This document shows positions 1 through 8,559 of a DNA stretch of 44,470 nucleotides, in pieces. The notes below the pieces were generated by a model. It made no database searches. It saw nothing but the letters and a program-made list of their open reading frames with translations, and was not told the DNA's origin. Origin of the DNA: Pelagibacteraceae bacterium AG-359-E06 (GTDB lineage: Bacteria; Pseudomonadota; Alphaproteobacteria; Pelagibacterales; Pelagibacteraceae). Numbering within the stretch: the stretch's first letter is position 1; every line of letters begins with the position of its first letter. The stretch spans positions 1 through 44,470 of the forward strand of contig QCET01000008.1 of assembly GCA_003280495.1 (NCBI GenBank), written 5' to 3'. A program made the position numbers and the translations under genes.

Positions 1-187
1 AAAAATAATTGAGGTATTAAAAGGTAAAACTAATACCCTTTCCCAAATAGTTACACTTAATTGTGCTGCAGGATTAATGGTTTCTTCTAAAGAAAAAAAC
101 TTAAAAAATTCATATATAAAGATAGAAAAATTTTTACAAACAGGAAAAGCTTTTAATCATTTAGAAAAGGTTATTAAAAATGACTAA
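1..187 (+). CDS. trpD: Anthranilate phosphoribosyltransferase, C-terminal end (partial)
   Basis: This is the last 61 codons of a gene cut by the window start; reading begins at base 2 and stops at TAA 185-187. TrpD transfers phosphoribose to anthranilate in tryptophan synthesis in the cytoplasm. The visible part has the family's C-terminal pattern: a 'VLKGK' turn, then 'IVTLNCAAGLMV' (the 'lNaaaaL' helix) and a closing 'FLQTGKAFNHLEKV' helix (usual form 'l.sGkA...l..l'). The stop overlaps the trpC start by 8 bases, so the two are translationally coupled, matching the usual trpDC order. The active site lies outside the window, so the call rests on the tail and on the neighbour. Confidence 0.8.
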   Translation, partial: KIIEVLKGKTNTLSQIVTLNCAAGLMVSSKEKNLKNSYIKIEKFLQTGKAFNHLEKVIKND

Positions 188-968
188 TATACTTGATGAA
201 ATTTGCCGTCATAAACGAAAAGAAGTAGAAATTTCAAAAAAAAATATCGATATTAATTTTTTAAAAAAAAATTTAATTATAAAAAATTTTAATTTTACAA
301 AAAAAATTATTGATTATAAAAAAAATAATAAAACATGTATTATTGCAGAAATAAAGAAAGCCAGCCCGTCAAAAGGTATATTTGTTGATGACTTTGATCA
401 TATGAAAATTGCAAATGAATATCTTCAAAGTAACGTAGCTTGTTTATCAATTGTCACCGAGGAAAAATATTTTTTAGGAAAAAAAAAATATATTAAAGAT
501 ATTAGAGGTATTTCTAATATTCCTATCTTGTGTAAAGATTTTTTTGTAGATTTGTATCAAATTTACGAAGCATCTTCTATTGGTGCAGACTGCATCTTAA
601 TTTTAATAAAAAATACAGATATAAAGCTAATTAAGTCTATGTATAAATTAGCTGAAGAATTAGGATTGAATACAATTATGGAAGTTCATAATGAAGATGA
701 GATGAAGGTTGCTTTAAAATTCGATAATTCTATTATTGGAATAAATAATAGAAATTTAGAAAATTTTTCTGTTGATATTAACAATACTATAAGTCTGTAT
801 AAAAAATTTGATTTAAAAAATAGAATTGTTATTTGTGAAAGTGGTATTGAAAATATTAATGATGTGAAAAAAATTAAAGAAAACACCAACATTAACAATT
901 TCTTAATTGGAGAATCACTTATAAAATCAAATTCGATTTCACAAAAAATTAAAGAATTATCTCAATAA
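180..968 (+). CDS. trpC: Indole-3-glycerol phosphate synthase
   Basis: Converts CdRP (carboxyphenylamino-deoxyribulose phosphate) to indole-3-glycerol phosphate, the fourth committed step of tryptophan synthesis. The 262-residue protein is of normal length for a stand-alone single-domain TIM barrel, with no fused PRAI domain. The family signature is at about residues 54-68 ('IIAEIKKASPSKGIF', with E57 and K59), followed by 'CKDFF' at 118-122 (catalytic Lys), 'GINNRNL' near 190 and the phosphate-binding 'CESGI' near 222. ATG at 180 overlaps the trpD stop by 8 bases. After trpC comes an 80-base gap with the lexA promoter; in many alphaproteobacteria moaC and moeA lie here instead. Confidence 0.96.
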   Translation: MTNILDEICRHKRKEVEISKKNIDINFLKKNLIIKNFNFTKKIIDYKKNNKTCIIAEIKKASPSKGIFVDDFDHMKIANEYLQSNVACLSIVTEEKYFLGKKKYIKDIRGISNIPILCKDFFVDLYQIYEASSIGADCILILIKNTDIKLIKSMYKLAEELGLNTIMEVHNEDEMKVALKFDNSIIGINNRNLENFSVDINNTISLYKKFDLKNRIVICESGIENINDVKKIKENTNINNFLIGESLIKSNSISQKIKELSQ

Positions 969-972
969 GTCA

Positions 973-1000
973 TTGATTTTATTGTTTTTTTAAATATTGT
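973..1000 (+). promoter_or_regulatory. Candidate sigma70 promoter of lexA
   Basis: A TTGATT box (973-978) and a TATTGT box (995-1000) are separated by 16 bases. Transcription would begin near base 1007, just before the SOS box at 1011-1025. The match to consensus is moderate, and the AT-rich background makes chance matches likely. Its position directly before the operator supports it. Confidence 0.45.
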
Positions 1001-1010
1001 AATAAGTGTA

Positions 1011-1025
1011 GAACTTTAATAGAAC
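1011..1025. promoter_or_regulatory. LexA operator (alphaproteobacterial SOS box)
   Basis: GAAC (1011-1014), seven bases, GAAC (1022-1025): a perfect match to the alphaproteobacterial LexA box, GTTC-N7-GTTC read on the other strand. This direct repeat differs from the palindromic CTGT-N8-ACAG box of gammaproteobacteria. It lies 23 bases before the lexA start and just after the candidate -10 box, where bound LexA would block transcription of its own gene. Confidence 0.85.
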
Positions 1026-1048
1026 ATTACTGTTTAGGTTTTGTTCTT

Positions 1049-1723
1049 ATGCTTACTAAAAAACAAAAAACATTATTGTTATTTATCAACGAGAAGTTGA
1101 AAAACGGAGGTGAATGTCCGTCTTATGATGAGATGAGACAATCGCTTAATTTAAAATCAAAATCTGGAATACATCGACTGATTGCGGCTTTAGAGGAAAG
1201 AGGTTTTCTAAGGCGTTTGCCGCATAAAGCTAGATGTTTGTCTGTTGTTAAATTACCTGAAAATGCAGGTATACAAGATCTTTATAACAATTTCACTCCT
1301 AGTATAATTAATGGAGGACTAGATAAAACAACGAATGATAATAAAAATAAATTAATTCCTGTAGTAGGAAAAATAGCTGCCGGTGTTCCAATAGAAGCAC
1401 TGGAGAATTCAGATGAGACTATAGCTTATCCTCCTGCAAAAAGTACTGAAGATTTTTTTGCATTGAAAGTAGAGGGAGATAGTATGATAGATGCGGGTAT
1501 AAATAATGGAGATACAGTTATTATTAAAAAAACAAATGTAGCAAATAATGGTCAAATTGTTGTTGCCTTAATCGACGATCATGAAGCAACATTAAAAAGA
1601 TTCAGAAAAAAGACTAATAGTATTGCCTTGGAAAGTGCTAATAAAGCTCACGAAACGAGAATATTCAATCCTGAGAGAGTAAAAATTCAAGGTATTTTAG
1701 TCTCTCTTTATAGAAATTTTTAA
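1049..1723 (+). CDS. lexA: LexA repressor of the SOS response
   Basis: Represses DNA-damage genes and cleaves itself when RecA filaments form. The 224-residue protein has an N-terminal winged helix-turn-helix (about 1-70, 'PSYDEMRQSLNLKSKSGIH' as the recognition region), a hinge, and an S24 peptidase-like C-terminal domain. The scissile bond is Ala111-Gly112 in 'GKIAAGVP', the nucleophile is Ser145 in 'EGDSM', and the general base is Lys183 in 'ATLKRF', so autoproteolysis looks intact. Start is ATG 1049. The perfect SOS box 23 bases upstream implies self-regulation. gltX follows 22 bases later. Confidence 0.97.
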   Translation: MLTKKQKTLLLFINEKLKNGGECPSYDEMRQSLNLKSKSGIHRLIAALEERGFLRRLPHKARCLSVVKLPENAGIQDLYNNFTPSIINGGLDKTTNDNKNKLIPVVGKIAAGVPIEALENSDETIAYPPAKSTEDFFALKVEGDSMIDAGINNGDTVIIKKTNVANNGQIVVALIDDHEATLKRFRKKTNSIALESANKAHETRIFNPERVKIQGILVSLYRNF

Positions 1724-1745
1724 TAAATTAATATAAATCTTAATA

Positions 1746-3146
1746 ATGAAAATTATTACGAGATTTGCTCCATCTCCAACAGGATACTTACATATCGGTG
1801 GTGCTCGAACAGCATTATTTAATTATTTATTTGCAAAAAATCAAAAGGGAGACTTTTTAATTAGGATTGAGGATACTGACAAAATAAGATCAAAAGAAAT
1901 ATATGAGAAACAAATTATTCACACTCTAAATTGGTTAGGCTTAGACTTTAATAATAAATTCATTAAGCAATCAGATAATATTAATTTACATATAAAAATA
2001 GCAAATAAATTGTTAGAAAAAGGATTTGCGTATAAATGTTACTGCTCAGAAGAAGAAATCAATGAGCAAAAGGAAATTTGTAAAAAAAAAGGTATTCAAT
2101 ATATTTATAATAGAAAGTGGCGTGAGCCTAAAAATCTACGTATTCCAGACAATGTTAGCCCAGTAATAAGATTTAAAAGTAAAATTTCAGGAAGTACCGT
2201 CATTAAAGATCTTGTACAAGGAGATAGAAATATCGCAAATTCCACAATTGAGGATTTTATAATTTTAAGAAAAGACTACTCCCCTACTTACCAACTGTCA
2301 GCTACTGTAGATGACCACGAAATGAAAATTTCTCATATTATTCGTGGCGACGATCACATGATAAACTCTTTTAAACAAAAGCAAATTTACGAAGCTATGG
2401 GATGGGAAATCCCTCAATTTGCACATATTCCATTAATACACAGCAAAGATGGTAAAAAATTATCTAAAAGAGATGCGTCTTCTACAATAGATGAATATAT
2501 CAAAGAGGGTTACCTGCCAGATGCAATAAGAAATTACTTGCTAAGATTAGGATGGTCATACAAGGATAAAGAAATCTTTAATATGGAAGAGAGTATCAAG
2601 TTATTTAACCTAGAAAATATTGGTAAATCACCTTCAAAATTGGATATTGAAAGAATAAAATCTATTAATATAGAGTACATTAAATCTTTTAATGACGATA
2701 ATTTGTTCCAACAATTCCAAGAATATTTAAAAAAATTTTATTCTGATATAAAAATAGCTCCAGAAATAATATTAAAGATTAAACAATCTATTTATTTTTT
2801 AAAAAATAACGCAAGTTCGTTAAAAAATATTTATAATAATGCTGAGTATATTTTTAATTATAACAAAATGAGCAAGGAATTTCAATTTGCACCAAATGAT
2901 CAACAAATAAAAATTATAAATACTTTAGTAGCAAAACTAGTTAAAAACAAATCTATAAATAAAGATGTTTTAAAAAAAATTATAGATGAAGTTATACAGG
3001 AAAATAAAATTAAATTTAAAGAATTTGGACAACCAGTTAGGATGTGTTTAATATGTTCATCAAAAGGACCTTCTATAACAGATATTATTGGTAGTATCGG
3101 CCTAGATGAAACAATAATTAGATTAAAAAAATATATCAATAATTAG
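1746..3146 (+). CDS. gltX: Glutamyl-tRNA synthetase
   Basis: Class I synthetase that charges tRNA-Glu; in many alphaproteobacteria a GltX also misacylates tRNA-Gln for later amidation. The 466-residue length is normal. The HIGH-type motif is at residues 7-19 ('FAPSPTGYLHIGG') and the KMSKS-type motif near 237-243 ('GKKLSKR'). The zinc region 'CYCSEEE' near 98 keeps the first two cysteines, while the second pair is replaced around 'YNRKWR'. The C-terminal anticodon-binding domain is rich in Lys, Asn and Ile, as expected at this base composition. The lexA-gltX-gltA order is the usual alphaproteobacterial one, with comEC absent between lexA and gltX. Confidence 0.95.
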   Translation: MKIITRFAPSPTGYLHIGGARTALFNYLFAKNQKGDFLIRIEDTDKIRSKEIYEKQIIHTLNWLGLDFNNKFIKQSDNINLHIKIANKLLEKGFAYKCYCSEEEINEQKEICKKKGIQYIYNRKWREPKNLRIPDNVSPVIRFKSKISGSTVIKDLVQGDRNIANSTIEDFIILRKDYSPTYQLSATVDDHEMKISHIIRGDDHMINSFKQKQIYEAMGWEIPQFAHIPLIHSKDGKKLSKRDASSTIDEYIKEGYLPDAIRNYLLRLGWSYKDKEIFNMEESIKLFNLENIGKSPSKLDIERIKSINIEYIKSFNDDNLFQQFQEYLKKFYSDIKIAPEIILKIKQSIYFLKNNASSLKNIYNNAEYIFNYNKMSKEFQFAPNDQQIKIINTLVAKLVKNKSINKDVLKKIIDEVIQENKIKFKEFGQPVRMCLICSSKGPSITDIIGSIGLDETIIRLKKYINN

Positions 3147-3183
3147 ACTTTTATAACTAAAACTGATAAATATTCGCTCTTTA

Positions 3184-4470
3184 ATGAATAAAAAATCTAC
3201 AGTAACCATCGGCGATAACATTTATGATTTACCACTTATTGATGGTACAATTGGACCCTCTGTTATAGATGTTTCAAAATTATACGGGGACTCAAATTAT
3301 TTCACATATGATCCAGGATTTACTTCAACAGCAAGTTGCAAATCTAGCATTACTTATATTGATGGAGATAAAGGGGAATGCTTTTATAGAGGATATCCAA
3401 TGGATGTACTTGCCGAAGAAAGTAACTTTCTAGAAATTGTTTATTTATTATGGCAAGAAGAACTACCTGACAAAAAGCAATGGAGTGAATTTTCTGAAGC
3501 AATTAAAAATCACACAATGGTTCACGAACAATTTAAAAATTTTTTTAATGGTTTTAGAAGAGCTTCGCACCCAATGGCTATTACAGTTGCTTGTGTTGCA
3601 GCTCTATCAGCATTTTATCCAGACTCAACAAACGTAAATGACTTAAACCAAAGAGTTATTTCTGCTAGAAGAATGATTGCTAAAGTTCCTACATTAGCAG
3701 CAATGGCATACAAATATTCTATTGGTCAACCTTTCATTTACCCAGATAATTCATTGAACTATACTGAAAATTTTTTAAAGATGTGTTTTGCTGTACCTGC
3801 TGAAACATTCAAAGTAAATAAAGTTTTTGCTCGTGCATTAGATAAAATTTTTATTTTACATGCGGATCATGAACAAAATGCCTCTACATCAACAGTTAGG
3901 TTGGCAGCATCATCAGGGGTTAATCCATTTGCATCAATATCTACAGGATTCACATCCTTATGGGGTCCATTACATGGTGGTGCAAATGAAGCTGCATTGA
4001 ACATGCTAAAAACAATTGGAGATGTAAAAAATATTAAAAAATACGTAGATAAAGCCAAAGACAAAAATGATCCCTTCAGACTTATGGGATTTGGTCACAG
4101 AGTTTATAAAAATTATGATCCAAGAGCCAAAGTTATGCAAAAAACTTGTCACGAAGTTCTTGATGAAGTCGGAAGATCCGATGACAAATTATTAGAAGTC
4201 GCTAAAGAATTAGAAAAGATTGCTTTAAATGATAAATATTTTATCGAAAAAAAATTATATCCCAATATCGATTTTTATTCAGGTATAACGTTAAGTGCAA
4301 TGGGCTTCCCGTCCTCGATGTTTACGGTTTTATTTGCAATTGCTAGAACTGCTGGATGGCTTGCTCATTGGAAAGAAATGTGTCTTGATCCTAAAAACAA
4401 AATAGGTAGACCAAGACAGCTATACACCGGAGAAAAACCTAGAAAATTTAAACCTTTACAAAATAGATAA
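3184..4470 (+). CDS. gltA: Citrate synthase, hexameric Gram-negative type
   Basis: Condenses acetyl-CoA and oxaloacetate at the entry of the TCA cycle. The 428-residue size fits type II citrate synthase. Catalytic residues are visible: His in '[10 protein letters not shown]' (about 261-270), His in the signature '[12 protein letters not shown]' (about 302-313) and Asp in 'NIDFYSG' (about 361-367). Arg and Lys residues at the C-terminus are usual for this type. It is followed with no spacer by the convergent lpxB: its TAA ends at 4470 and the lpxB stop begins at 4471, so no separate terminator exists. Confidence 0.97.
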   Translation: MNKKSTVTIGDNIYDLPLIDGTIGPSVIDVSKLYGDSNYFTYDPGFTSTASCKSSITYIDGDKGECFYRGYPMDVLAEESNFLEIVYLLWQEELPDKKQWSEFSEAIKNHTMVHEQFKNFFNGFRRASHPMAITVACVAALSAFYPDSTNVNDLNQRVISARRMIAKVPTLAAMAYKYSIGQPFIYPDNSLNYTENFLKMCFAVPAETFKVNKVFARALDKIFILHADHEQNASTSTVRLAASSGVNPFASISTGFTSLWGPLHGGANEAALNMLKTIGDVKNIKKYVDKAKDKNDPFRLMGFGHRVYKNYDPRAKVMQKTCHEVLDEVGRSDDKLLEVAKELEKIALNDKYFIEKKLYPNIDFYSGITLSAMGFPSSMFTVLFAIARTAGWLAHWKEMCLDPKNKIGRPRQLYTGEKPRKFKPLQNR

Positions 4471-5565
4471 TTATATATTTTTTTTTATATAATTTAGTAT
4501 TTTTTCATCTGTTGTCATATTTGAGAAAGAACTAATAGCCTTAATGTAATCTTCAACGTTTTTGTTTAATAACTCTTTATTACTTAAAAATTTATTTGCC
4601 AAGTTACTAATTTTCTCAACAGTACAATCAAATTGTATTAACTCAGGTATAACTTCCTTATTTGCAATTATATTGACAATATTAACATATTTAACTTTTA
4701 CAAAAGGTTTTATTAAAAGATAATTCAATAAAGACATCTTATAAATTGTGATCAGTGGAGAAAAATTTTTACAGACATCCAAAGAAATCGTACCTGATTT
4801 TGCAATTGTCAAAATAGATTTACTAAAATTATAATTTTTATCTTGTTCATTAGTAGAAATAATATATTTAAAATCATATTGTTTTAAATTTTCTTCTAAA
4901 TATTCATATGTTTGACTAGTTGTGGGAAAATGATAGGTATAGTTTTTATCTAATTTTTTAATAACTTTAATTAAGATTGGCAACATTTTAGTAATCTCGC
5001 TTTTTCTGCTCCCAGGACATATAGAAATCATATTGGAGTTTTTTTCTAAATTATCAAATTTTTTAAATTTTAAAAAAAAGGGATGTCCAACAAAAGAATT
5101 ATTTATTTGGTATTTATCGAAATATTTTTTTTCAAATGGGAAAAGTAAAAATATATGATCGATAATTTTTTTAATTTTAATAGCCCTTCTTTCTCTCCAG
5201 CTCCATATTGTAGGGGCCACAAAATGATAAGCTTTTGTATTTATTTTCTTTTTTACTTTTTCTATAACCCTAAAACTAAAATCAGGACAATCAACGCTAA
5301 AAATTAGGTCTGGTTTAAATCTAACACACTCTGTCACTGTATAATTTATTTTCCTAAAAATTTTAAATATATTTAAAATAACGTCTGTTATACCAAAATA
5401 TGTAATATCCTTATTATCAAACAAGATAGGTATACCTATGTTTTTAAGGTTCTGACCACCTATTGCCTTAAATTCATAATCTTGAGTATTTGTTTTGGAA
5501 AAAATAAGTGAAGCGAGTTTATCTCCTGACTCCTCTCCAGTAATAATAAATATTTTTTTTTTCAT
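4471..5565 (-). CDS. lpxB: Lipid-A-disaccharide synthase
   Basis: Peripheral inner-membrane GT19 glycosyltransferase that joins lipid X and UDP-2,3-diacylglucosamine to form the disaccharide backbone of lipid A. Diagnostic segments are the N-terminal 'GEESGD' (10-15), 'SVDCPDFSF' near 95, 'YHFVAPTIWSWRE' near 125, 'GHPFF' near 165 and the donor-binding 'CPGSRKSEI' near 185. At 364 residues it is slightly short (about 380 is common). It is the last gene of the long minus-strand run and shares 1 base with lpxI upstream. The substrate is made by LpxI, encoded next door. The start codon is followed by a run of ten A residues. Confidence 0.95.
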   Translation of the reverse strand: MKKKIFIITGEESGDKLASLIFSKTNTQDYEFKAIGGQNLKNIGIPILFDNKDITYFGITDVILNIFKIFRKINYTVTECVRFKPDLIFSVDCPDFSFRVIEKVKKKINTKAYHFVAPTIWSWRERRAIKIKKIIDHIFLLFPFEKKYFDKYQINNSFVGHPFFLKFKKFDNLEKNSNMISICPGSRKSEITKMLPILIKVIKKLDKNYTYHFPTTSQTYEYLEENLKQYDFKYIISTNEQDKNYNFSKSILTIAKSGTISLDVCKNFSPLITIYKMSLLNYLLIKPFVKVKYVNIVNIIANKEVIPELIQFDCTVEKISNLANKFLSNKELLNKNVEDYIKAISSFSNMTTDEKILNYIKKNI

Positions 5566-6356
5566 TAAAACACAGAAATAAAAAACTTTTTTTTATCAGC
5601 AAGTTTTTTGCATTTGTTTTTATCTAAAATTACATTTTTTCCTTTTTTTAGATATATCCCCGCTAATCCGGCACTTATACAATTTTTAATTGTTTTATAT
5701 CCAATAGTTGGCAAATCAATTTCAAAATCTTGATTTTTTTTTGGTATTTTCACTAAAATTCCAGTGTTTTTTTTTCTTGTCTTGTTAAATTTTTTATAGT
5801 TATTGATGATTTGATCCGTACCAAAAGCTCCCTCAACTCCAACTATTCTACACCTATCAACTATAATACTTTGTCCTAGATCGTCTTTTTTAAATTTATT
5901 AAATAAATTTACAGCTATTTTCAAATCTACCATATTAGTTGTTGTTGGTTTATAGCTTGTTAGATTTGCATATATAGTAAGTGCTTTGCAATATTTTGTA
6001 TGACTAATAGTTTTAATTTTCTTTTTTTTTAAAAGCTTAATAATAAAGTTAAGTATTTTATAATCACCTTTTTTAAAAATTTTATAAAGTTCTGGCAAAA
6101 TCTTAAGACCTTCGGTATCAAATTTAATATTTTGTAACGAAGGTCTCATAATTTTACCTGCAAAAATAACTTCTTTACAGTTATTTTCTTTTAGAGTTTT
6201 AAATAATTTTCCAAACTGTCCTATCTTTAATTTGATTTCAAGTTTTGATAAATTTTTCTCAGTTAAATTGATAATGATATATTTTATTTTTTTTTTATTT
6301 AAAATTTTAAAAATCTCTTTAGGAAAACTACCTGTTCCACAAATTAATGCTATCAT
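5565..6356 (-). CDS. lpxI: UDP-2,3-diacylglucosamine pyrophosphatase, LpxI type
   Basis: Hydrolyses UDP-2,3-diacylglucosamine to lipid X and UMP; LpxI is the alphaproteobacterial replacement for the unrelated LpxH. The 263-residue protein begins 'MIALICGTGSFP', the typical LpxI (DUF1009) opening, and has the conserved 'VGVEGAFGTDQII' segment in the C-terminal catalytic domain near 180, followed by 'KIPKKNQDFEIDLPTIG' near 205-221, which resembles the family's 'K..k..qd.R.DlPtiG' (the usual Arg is Glu here). The gene lies between lpxA and lpxB in the standard order, with a 1-base gap to lpxA and a 1-base overlap with lpxB. Confidence 0.93.
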   Translation of the reverse strand: MIALICGTGSFPKEIFKILNKKKIKYIIINLTEKNLSKLEIKLKIGQFGKLFKTLKENNCKEVIFAGKIMRPSLQNIKFDTEGLKILPELYKIFKKGDYKILNFIIKLLKKKKIKTISHTKYCKALTIYANLTSYKPTTTNMVDLKIAVNLFNKFKKDDLGQSIIVDRCRIVGVEGAFGTDQIINNYKKFNKTRKKNTGILVKIPKKNQDFEIDLPTIGYKTIKNCISAGLAGIYLKKGKNVILDKNKCKKLADKKKFFISVF

Positions 6357-6357
6357 A

Positions 6358-7128
6358 TTATGGTCTGCATATATCTCTATTTTTATTTTTATTATTTAAA
6401 AATAAAAGTAAATCCTTTAGTAATTTAGAATCGCTATTATTGATTTGTTTTTTAAAATTTTCCAAATTTTCGCACTTAAATAATTTATTGATAGTTTCTT
6501 TGTATTCATTAATTTCATTATTTTGATGATTCATTCTTTTTAATCCAATTAAATTTATATTTTCAAACCTGCATCTATTACCTTTAACCAGCGAAAAAGG
6601 AAGAACATCCTTATCTACACCTGTCATCCCTCCAATCATTGACCCTTTTCCTATTTTGGAGAACTGCAAAACTGCTGAATTTCCACCGATGATTACATTA
6701 TCTCCAAAATTACAATGTCCAGCAATAGCTGCATTGTTTGCTATAACAATATTGTTTTCAAGATAACAATCGTGACCAATGTGACTTGAGACCATAAATA
6801 AATTGTTATTACCTATTTGAGTTACATTTCCTCCACCCGCTGTTCCTGGACTAACTGTAACATATTCTCTAAAAGTGTTATTATCTCCAATTTTTAAATA
6901 TGTTAATTCATTTTTATACTTAAGATCTTGAGGAGCAGATCCAATAGAGCAAAATGGAAAAAATTTATTATTTTTTCCAATAGAAGTGTTTCCAGATATA
7001 TGAACGGAGGCTATAAGCTGGCAATTATCACTAATTTCAACATTTTCTTCAATCACGCAATAAGGACCTATTTTTACATTTTTTCCTATTTTAGCTCTCT
7101 TATGAATTGTAGAATTTTTATCAATCAT
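6358..7128 (-). CDS. lpxA: UDP-N-acetylglucosamine acyltransferase
   Basis: Transfers a 3-hydroxyacyl chain from ACP to UDP-GlcNAc, the first step of lipid A synthesis. The 256-residue protein is a left-handed beta helix of hexapeptide repeats (for example 'IGKNVK', 'IGNNNL', 'FGDNVI') with a C-terminal helical part. The catalytic His is probably H119 in 'SHIGHDC' (116-122), aligning with E. coli His125. It starts one base into the fabZ stop (TAATG), so FabZ, whose pathway makes the hydroxyacyl-ACP pool, is translationally coupled to LpxA. Confidence 0.96.
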   Translation of the reverse strand: MIDKNSTIHKRAKIGKNVKIGPYCVIEENVEISDNCQLIASVHISGNTSIGKNNKFFPFCSIGSAPQDLKYKNELTYLKIGDNNTFREYVTVSPGTAGGGNVTQIGNNNLFMVSSHIGHDCYLENNIVIANNAAIAGHCNFGDNVIIGGNSAVLQFSKIGKGSMIGGMTGVDKDVLPFSLVKGNRCRFENINLIGLKRMNHQNNEINEYKETINKLFKCENLENFKKQINNSDSKLLKDLLLFLNNKNKNRDICRP

Positions 7129-7580
7129 TATGTTCTATCAGCAATAGTCGCCATCCACTCAGCTTCTGCTTTTTTTTTATTGCCGACATATGCTTCTCCT
7201 TTATATTTCCAGACTTTGCCTTTTATTTGCAATACTGTGACCTTAAGATGCAATTCACAATCTGGCATTACAGGTGACCTAAATTTAGCTTTATCGACGG
7301 TCATTAAGTATACTAATTTATTTTCAATAATTTTTGGGTCTAAACAGTGTGCTGCTAATGCCGCGGCTGCCTGACCAAAACCTTCAACTATTAAAACTCC
7401 AGGCATAACAGGTTGACCAGGAAAATGTCCTTTAAAAAAAAAACTATTTTTATTTACATTAATTATTCCTGTTGCAGATTTCATTGGAACTATATCTCTT
7501 AGTTCTGAAATAAGTAACATTGGATCTCTGTGAGGCAATAATTTCTCTAAATCTAATTTTTCAAGTTTATTTTTTGTCAT
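7128..7580 (-). CDS. fabZ: 3-hydroxyacyl-ACP dehydratase FabZ
   Basis: Hot-dog fold dehydratase that removes water from 3-hydroxyacyl-ACP in fatty acid elongation. It competes with LpxA and LpxD for the same substrate, which explains its place between them. The 150-residue protein has 'LLPHRDPMLLI' (14-24) and the catalytic segment 'GHFPGQPVMPGVLIVEG' with His52 and Glu66. Its first 14 bases overlap the 3' end of lpxD, and its stop overlaps the lpxA start. Confidence 0.96.
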   Translation of the reverse strand: MTKNKLEKLDLEKLLPHRDPMLLISELRDIVPMKSATGIINVNKNSFFFKGHFPGQPVMPGVLIVEGFGQAAAALAAHCLDPKIIENKLVYLMTVDKAKFRSPVMPDCELHLKVTVLQIKGKVWKYKGEAYVGNKKKAEAEWMATIADRT

Positions 7581-8538
7581 TTTTCAAAAAGTCTTTTATA
7601 GATACAGCTGGATACCCCATAACACTTTGATTGTCATTTATATCTTTTACCACTCCAGATTTGCCCCCAATTTTTACATTATTTCCAATCTTAAGATGAC
7701 CAGAGACTCCTGCTTGTCCGCCAATCATTACATTATTACCAATAATTGTGCTTCCAGCTATTCCAACCTGACCTGCTATAAAACAATTCTCTCCTATTTC
7801 GGTATTATGAGCAATATGTACATGATTATCTAAGCTTGTGTTGTTTCCTATTTTTGTGTTTGAAAAAGATCCTCTATCAATAACACAATAAGATCCAATA
7901 TTACAATTATTACCAACTATTACTTGGCCTATATGAGGTATAATTTCAATTTTATTATTAATTAATTTATATCCAAAACCAATTTTTCCTATAACACAAC
8001 CAAAGCTAATTATAGAGTTATTTCCTATATGAGTGTTTTTAATTATAACATTTGAACTAACAATTACGTTATTTCCAATATTACATCCGTTTTCAATAAT
8101 TACATTATTTCCAATTGTAGTATTATGACCAATGATAACATTTTTTGAAATGTGAACATTGTTACCAAATTTAACTTTTTTATATTTTTTTTTAAGCTGT
8201 CCTTTGCTTAAGTATAAACTAGAATGTTTATCATATCTCGCATCAGGATAGAATAAAATAGATATTTTTATAAAATCATTTAGAGGTGATTGTGAAATAA
8301 TTGGCTTACAAGTACTTGGTAAATGTATGGCATGTTTTTCCTTTAAAACACAATAACCTGCAGATGTTGAGTGCAAGGATTTAATGTATTTAGAATTATC
8401 TAAAAAAGAAATATCGTTTTTTTTTGCATTATTTAAACTTTTAATATCATTAACTTTCCCTTCAAAATTTATACTACTTATTGCACATTTAGATTTTATG
8501 TAACTAAGTTTAAAAGGACCTTTGTTCTCAAAAAACAT
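7567..8538 (-). CDS. lpxD: UDP-3-O-(3-hydroxyacyl)glucosamine N-acyltransferase
   Basis: Adds the second hydroxyacyl chain in lipid A synthesis. The 323-residue protein has an N-terminal uridine-binding domain (about 1-105), a long hexapeptide-repeat beta helix (about 105-300) and a short C-terminal tail. The catalytic His is in 'HVHIAHNTEIG' near residue 240. Length is a little under the 335-350 usual in alphaproteobacteria. It follows bamA by 21 bases; no skp/ompH gene lies between them. The 14-base overlap with fabZ suggests coupling. Confidence 0.95.
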   Translation of the reverse strand: MFFENKGPFKLSYIKSKCAISSINFEGKVNDIKSLNNAKKNDISFLDNSKYIKSLHSTSAGYCVLKEKHAIHLPSTCKPIISQSPLNDFIKISILFYPDARYDKHSSLYLSKGQLKKKYKKVKFGNNVHISKNVIIGHNTTIGNNVIIENGCNIGNNVIVSSNVIIKNTHIGNNSIISFGCVIGKIGFGYKLINNKIEIIPHIGQVIVGNNCNIGSYCVIDRGSFSNTKIGNNTSLDNHVHIAHNTEIGENCFIAGQVGIAGSTIIGNNVMIGGQAGVSGHLKIGNNVKIGGKSGVVKDINDNQSVMGYPAVSIKDFLKNDKK

Positions 8539-8559
8539 ATTTAGTAATTTTAGACCGAT

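Noticed and set aside
6928-7374. A 148-residue plus-strand open frame
   Set aside because: It is antisense to lpxA and fabZ, both certain, and its residue make-up is that of a shadow frame with no recognisable motif.
6358-8538. Repeated short sequences in lpxA and lpxD as a DNA repeat array
   Set aside because: They encode the hexapeptide repeats of the two acyltransferases and vary at the DNA level.
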